Source: Cordia subcordata (taxonomy: Eukaryota; Streptophyta; Magnoliopsida; Boraginales; Cordiaceae). Taken from it: a stretch of DNA of 64,000 bases. The stretch spans positions 3,823,001 through 3,887,000 of the forward strand of contig JAPTOF010000012.1 of NCBI GenBank assembly GCA_028554755.1, written 5' to 3'. The stretch's first letter is position 1. Every line of letters starts with the position of its first letter. This document shows, in pieces, positions 59,843 to 64,000 of the stretch. The position numbers and the translations under genes were made by a program. Under the pieces are notes generated by a model, which did no database searches, was not told the origin of the DNA, and saw only the letters and a program-made list of their open reading frames with translations.

Positions 59843-62800
59843 GGGATTTTTTTATATTTAGCATTGTTTTTTCAATGAGGTAAAAAAATAGTGCATTTTT
59901 CAGTTGTTTTGCAAAAGTAGTATTAACTCATTCCCAGAATTCATCAACGAATTTTGAGAATTCATCCCAAAATCTAGGATTTCGTTAGGGTTTCATCAAA
60001 GATATTTTGCCATTAAGTGATAGTGAAATGACTTTGTAGCAGGGAAGTCTTGCAAGATGAATTTTTGGAATCCTTTGGTGAATTTAGGGCATTCGTTGCG
60101 ATTTTTGAGAATTCATCACGAATTCTGGGAATGAGTCATCAGGGAATGGAATATATTCCCTGAATGTTATTGCAGGTCATTTCATATTGGAAAAATGTTT
60201 GACATGGACGAATTCTACGAGTTTGTTTTCTATCTATTTAAACCCCCTTCCTCGGCTTAGTTCTCATTCGTGCCAATATTTCAATCTCTCCAATCTCTCA
60301 AAATCTTACTATAAAATTCTTTCATCTTCAATTTTTCACCAAAACGATCGATCATCAAAGAATGAATCCAAGTGAAAATATTGTTACTGTTTATTTGTAC
60401 TACTGTGGTCAGAAATTGCAAACAAATTACAAGCTCGACTACAAGGGTCCAAATGCACCATGCAAGATCAAAATTCAGCCAGAAATGACGTATAATCAAT
60501 TTGTATGTTGTGTATTCAGAAAAGTCAATTTGTGTCCCGCCATCTATAAAGTTGAGTTGTGCTATCGTGACCCAGAATGGGATACAAACTCACAACAAAT
60601 ATATTATTACTCAAGTGTAGTAAAAGACGACGAAGATAATCAAGACATGTACGCGACGGTTTACATAGACATGAACAAGTGTTATGCATATGTCATTATT
60701 GGAATACAATGTGATGATGTCTACAATCCACAACAAGATGTTGATTTACCGGATTTAAATGCAGAACCTAGCTATTATGGCGATGTGCAGTTTGATATTC
60801 CGACAAAAGCGGCGGACTTTGCCACATTTTCCTTTTCTTCATAGCCATACTTCACATTTGAAGTAAGAGGACCTTCTCATGGTGGTAGCATGCAGGAGAA
60901 GGGCGACGTTGGAGCAGATACTATTTTGTCGGAGTTTGATGAAGAGGAGGAGGACATCCAGTTGGACAACGAGAAAGATGCTGTCTCACTGAATAGTTTA
61001 AACAACTAAAATAAGAATATTGATGCTGGATCAGACGATGGTAAAGAGTCGAACCCAGAGCTAGAGGAAGAGGAGTTGGTGGCGTTTCACACTACTAGGA
61101 TAGAATACTATAGCACTAGCAAGGACGAGCCATTGAATCGCGCATTGTGGGATGAGAGACGAATAGAGCTAGCACGAAAGATTGATCTTATAAAGGTTGT
61201 CCAAAATGAACGTGATAAAAAATCACGAGATACAGGGTTGTATCCTCAAATAAGAAATTGTGGGACGTATGTTGCTCAGAATCGTACAATCCAAGGACAA
61301 CTTACAAGTGGAAGATACGTGCAATTAAAAAATCGACGCACAAGATATTTGAGGTCACCAAGTACCACAATTTGCATATTTGTATGGAAGATGGATGGGT
61401 GCCAAACCATAGAAATCTAACATCTGGTTTGGTTGGTTACATGGTGAGGCATTTGTTGCAGAGAAGACTGATTACGAGGTACGTCTGTCTAAGCCTACAT
61501 TAAAGAGAAGTTCAATGTTGATATAACCTATGGAAAGGCTTAACGTGGCAGGAATAAGGTAATTAAATTGGTTTATGGCGACTGGGACATGTCATACCAA
61601 ATGCTGCCACACTTTCTTGGTGCTGTGATTGCGAAGAATTCGAGGATAGTCGTCACATAGAAGTTCGCACAGGGTACGACTCAGACGAAAAAAATTTTCA
61701 CTATGTGTGTTTGGGCTTTTGATCCATGCATCATGGCATGAAGGTATCAGTAACCTATTATTTTGCTCGACGGAACACATTTATGCAGGAAGCACAAGGG
61801 CAACCTGCTAGTTAGCTTAGCCACATATGCCAATAATCATATATTGCCATTGGCTTTTGCTGTAGTGGATGCAGAGACTAAAACAAGTTAGACATGGTTC
61901 CCATGTTAGGTGCGTGAATGTTCTTTAACTGATACGGCAACAGTTTGTATGATATCTGACAGGTATGCAGGAATCGTCGTTGCTATCAACACAATAACAT
62001 CGAAAGGCTGATTTCAAGTGAAACATCACATTTGCCTTAGACACCTGAAAAACAATGCGGCCAAAAGATGGCGCAATCAAATGACAAAAGACTTGTTTTG
62101 GATACTTGGAAAAGAAAGCCAGAGACGCAAACACATTGTTGCCATGAACATGATTTTAAACGTCGATCTAGGACCCAATGGTGTTGGTGCAAAGGTGCAT
62201 AAGATGTTATCCAACCTTGATGTAGAGACATGGACATTAAGCCATGACGGGGGGTACAGATGGGGTCTATTGACTACAAATAATGTTAAGTGCTTCAACG
62301 GAATCCTTGTAAGTGTTAGGGACTTATCTATTACAGCACTAGTAACTAACCCACCGCTCTGGTACTTGTTCGGCCTGGTACCACTCATCTTATCTGAATG
62401 CATGCAAACACATCTAATGCGAGAATTCCTCCCATTTTTCATACTTTTCTCTCACTTTATCTGTGAGAAAACGACCCTCATTCTGCAAGTGTACCAACCT
62501 ATCGTGGAAATATCCCTTCAGCTTAATGGCACATTTACTAATAATCAATTCTTAATATATAAAGTTCCAATTTTTTATCCCTACTAATATTCCATCTCTA
62601 ATATATATTCCTAATAGTCAATTTCTATACATACTCCAATCATAATATAATATAAATAAATAAATAAAAGTTCAAAAACTTACAAGATTATAGCAAAATC
62701 CTAAGTGTGGAGTTGTTTTTTAGAGGTTTATAGGCTTCAGTAGAGAGGAAAATGCGTGAGGGAGGCATTTGAAAAGGGAAGAGAATGGGGAAGAAGGGGG

Positions 62801-63095
62801 AAAGGGGTCGCCGGTTCGATATAAAAGGCTGACGGGACAAACTCCTAGATTTCGGCCACTAATGCAGCCAAAATCCTAGAATTTGTCCTGAATTCTTATA
62901 TTTCGCCAACGAAATTTAGATTTTTTCCATTAACTGCTCATTAATTTTTTGTTAAAAATGACTGTTGGGAATTGGACGAATTCTCAGAATTCATCGAAGA
63001 ATTTTGAGAGTGAATTAATACTACTTTTGCAAAACAATTGAAAATCGCTATTTTTAGACCTAATTAAAAAACAATTCTAAATAAAAAAAAATCCC
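59843..63095. mobile_element. Second MULE, 3.25 kb, internally rearranged
   Basis: The ends GGGATTTTTTTATATTTAGC and (reverse complement) GGGATTTTTTTTTATTTAGA begin inverted repeats of about 130 bases, sharing TTGTTTTGCAAAAGTAGTATTAA further in. The bases outside (ATAATTTTA, TTATTTTGT) are at best a decayed 9-bp duplication. Inside is a broken transposase related to the one at 26110-28734. The right part, where the larger MULE has its Plant Mobile Domain gene, is mostly missing. The two elements belong to related but distinct families, since their terminal repeats differ beyond the first bases. Confidence 0.8.
60362..62548 (+). pseudogene. Decayed MuDR-type transposase with an inverted segment
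   Basis: ATG 60362 opens MNPSENIVTVYLYYCGQ, parallel to the start of the transposase at 26110. TAG at 60842 and TAA near 61007 interrupt it, after which the frame continues (VAFHTTRIEYYSTSKDE). Further stops and shifts follow. The segment 62018-62347 encodes ICLRHLKNNAAKRWRNQ and ends at a YRWGLLTTNNVKCFN stretch and ALVTN. The next expected block (KLKGYFHDRLVH, KVREKYEKW) is present but on the minus strand, within about 62351-62548, so the reading frame is cut by an inversion. SWIM and zinc-knuckle parts are absent. Not functional. Confidence 0.82.
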
Positions 63096-63421
63096 TTATT
63101 TTGTTACCTTACGATTTATAATTAAACTGGGGTTCGTAATATATTCAATCTCAAAGTACTTGAAAAAAATGCATTTAATACAAAACCTTAAACTGTATCC
63201 CATTGTCACTTGGTAACTTTTGAAGCTAGCATTTCTGCACTAGAGTAGTATTCATTCTAGAAATTGCATGAATATTCAAGTGACAAAGCAGTATTTCTTT
63301 CCTGATCTAGATTTAGCTAGACACTTCTATTTCTTTTTTATTTATTCTTTTCCTTTTTTATTTTTTTTAAAATTTTTTTTCTGGTGGCCATAAACACTAA
63401 TGAATATTTGACAATTGAGTA
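63096..63421. other. G7 3' flank
   Basis: AT-rich, with T runs near 63340-63380. I see no gene or element. Confidence 0.4.
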
Positions 63422-63847
63422 CTATAGTTTATGGAAAATAAGATGAGCACCATACTGAGGTTGGAGAGTTATCGTGGAGTAAGGAGCATGAGAATAGGAG
63501 GGAGAAAGCTCAAAGGAGAAGCGTTGCAGAATCATGGCAAGTGCCATTTTCGCCTCTAACATTGCGAAGTTTTGTCCGATGCATATTCGAGGTCCCCCAC
63601 CGAATGGGAAAAACGAAACTTGGCCGTTTGTTGCCTTCACAACTCCCTCTGCAAATCTTTCTGGCTTAAATTCCTTTGCATCAGCACCCCATATTTCATG
63701 GTCGTGATGTATTAAAATTGTAGGTAGCCACACCAAAACCTCTGCTGGTAAAGTTAGCTTCCCTAACTTGGTTTCTTCCCGAGTTCTTCGCCCAAGTGAA
63801 GTTACCGGTGGGTATAGCCTCATAACCTCGTAGAAAATCATGGTTAC
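63422..63847 (-). CDS. CYP72A: G7: last exon of a CYP72A-type P450 running off the right edge
   Basis: Exon 5 only, 426 bases as in all intact siblings, with an AG acceptor just above 63847 and TAG at 63422-63424. It encodes [14 protein letters not shown] (ExxR), KPERF and the heme loop [16 protein letters not shown], ending FHKL. It is closest to G6. The heme loop has Gly where the other genes have Trp (FGWGPR), a position that is variable in P450s, so the Cys ligand and signature remain valid. Sequence 63848-64000 is intron 4, and exons 1-4 lie outside the window, so integrity cannot be judged. Confidence 0.88.
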   Translation of the reverse strand, partial: VTMIFYEVMRLYPPVTSLGRRTREETKLGKLTLPAEVLVWLPTILIHHDHEIWGADAKEFKPERFAEGVVKATNGQVSFFPFGGGPRICIGQNFAMLEAKMALAMILQRFSFELSPSYSHAPYSTITLQPQYGAHLIFHKL

Positions 63848-64000
63848 CTGTTATGATTAAAAAATAAGAAAAAGAAAGACATATAGTGTGATTTTTAGGG
63901 GAAAAAAGAAAGAACTTGCAAAGCAAAAAATTAATTCATTTGGTCCTTTTCCTTATTTTGGACACTTTTAACAATAAAGTCTCATATATTTAAAACGTGA

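Noticed and set aside
1490..63847. Multi-enzyme biosynthetic gene cluster
   Set aside because: Only one enzyme family (CYP72A) is visible. No terpene synthase, oxidosqualene cyclase, transferase or transporter was found in the window.
1..64000. CRISPR arrays, bacterial operons or phage modules
   Set aside because: The sequence is a plant nuclear locus with introns and plant transposons; the tandem repeats present are microsatellites, minisatellites or duplications.

Overview
This is a plant nuclear window, very probably from a eudicot. It is AT-rich and carries intron-containing cytochrome P450 genes of the CYP72A type (the secologanin-synthase-like subfamily), Mutator-like (MULE) and Ty1/copia elements, and many short inverted-repeat elements. 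I cannot name the species.

The backbone is a head-to-tail array of seven CYP72A loci, all on the minus strand, here called G1 to G7 from left to right. Each follows one five-exon plan with phase 1, 0, 2, 0 introns and near-constant exon sizes: about 271-274, 218, 242-245, 385 and 426 bases. G2 (11995-14598), G5 (38344-41464) and G6 (51803-55583) read as complete 514-515 residue proteins. G1 (1490-3290) has exons 1-4 open but no heme-binding exon in the window. G3 (16713-19203) is a pseudogene with a frameshift, a nonsense codon and a lost 3' end. G4 (20534-23940) is intact except for two adjacent in-frame stops in exon 4. G7 enters at the right edge with its last exon only. G1-G5 form one sequence group and G6-G7 a second.

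G4 and G5, with about 10 kb of upstream DNA each, are a tandem segmental duplication (unit 1 about 19.6-37.4 kb, unit 2 about 37.4-51.1 kb). Because the two units align, each shows the empty site for insertions in the other. These include a 6.9-kb MULE (25574-32518) with 116-bp terminal inverted repeats and a 9-bp target duplication, two short MULE-like elements in unit 2 (45290-46022, 48804-49811), a 228-bp PIF/Harbinger-like MITE (46708-46935) and an element near 41650-42455. Both units also hold a plus-strand relic of a CYP72A first exon, opposite in orientation to every P450 gene here.

Between G1 and G2 lie a probable solo LTR (5979-6712) and a 4.8-kb nest of degraded copia elements bounded by the 5-bp repeat TTAAT. 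The 25.6-32.5 kb MULE carries a decayed MuDR-type transposase (SWIM finger and zinc knuckle visible) on the plus strand and a decayed Plant Mobile Domain (MAIN/PP7-long-form-like) gene on the minus strand. A smaller related MULE (59843-63095) has part of its transposase inverted.

The three intact genes are expected to encode ER-anchored monooxygenases acting on terpenoid-type substrates, as known CYP72A enzymes do. No other biosynthetic gene is visible, so the window shows a tandem family expansion and does not by itself show a mixed pathway cluster.
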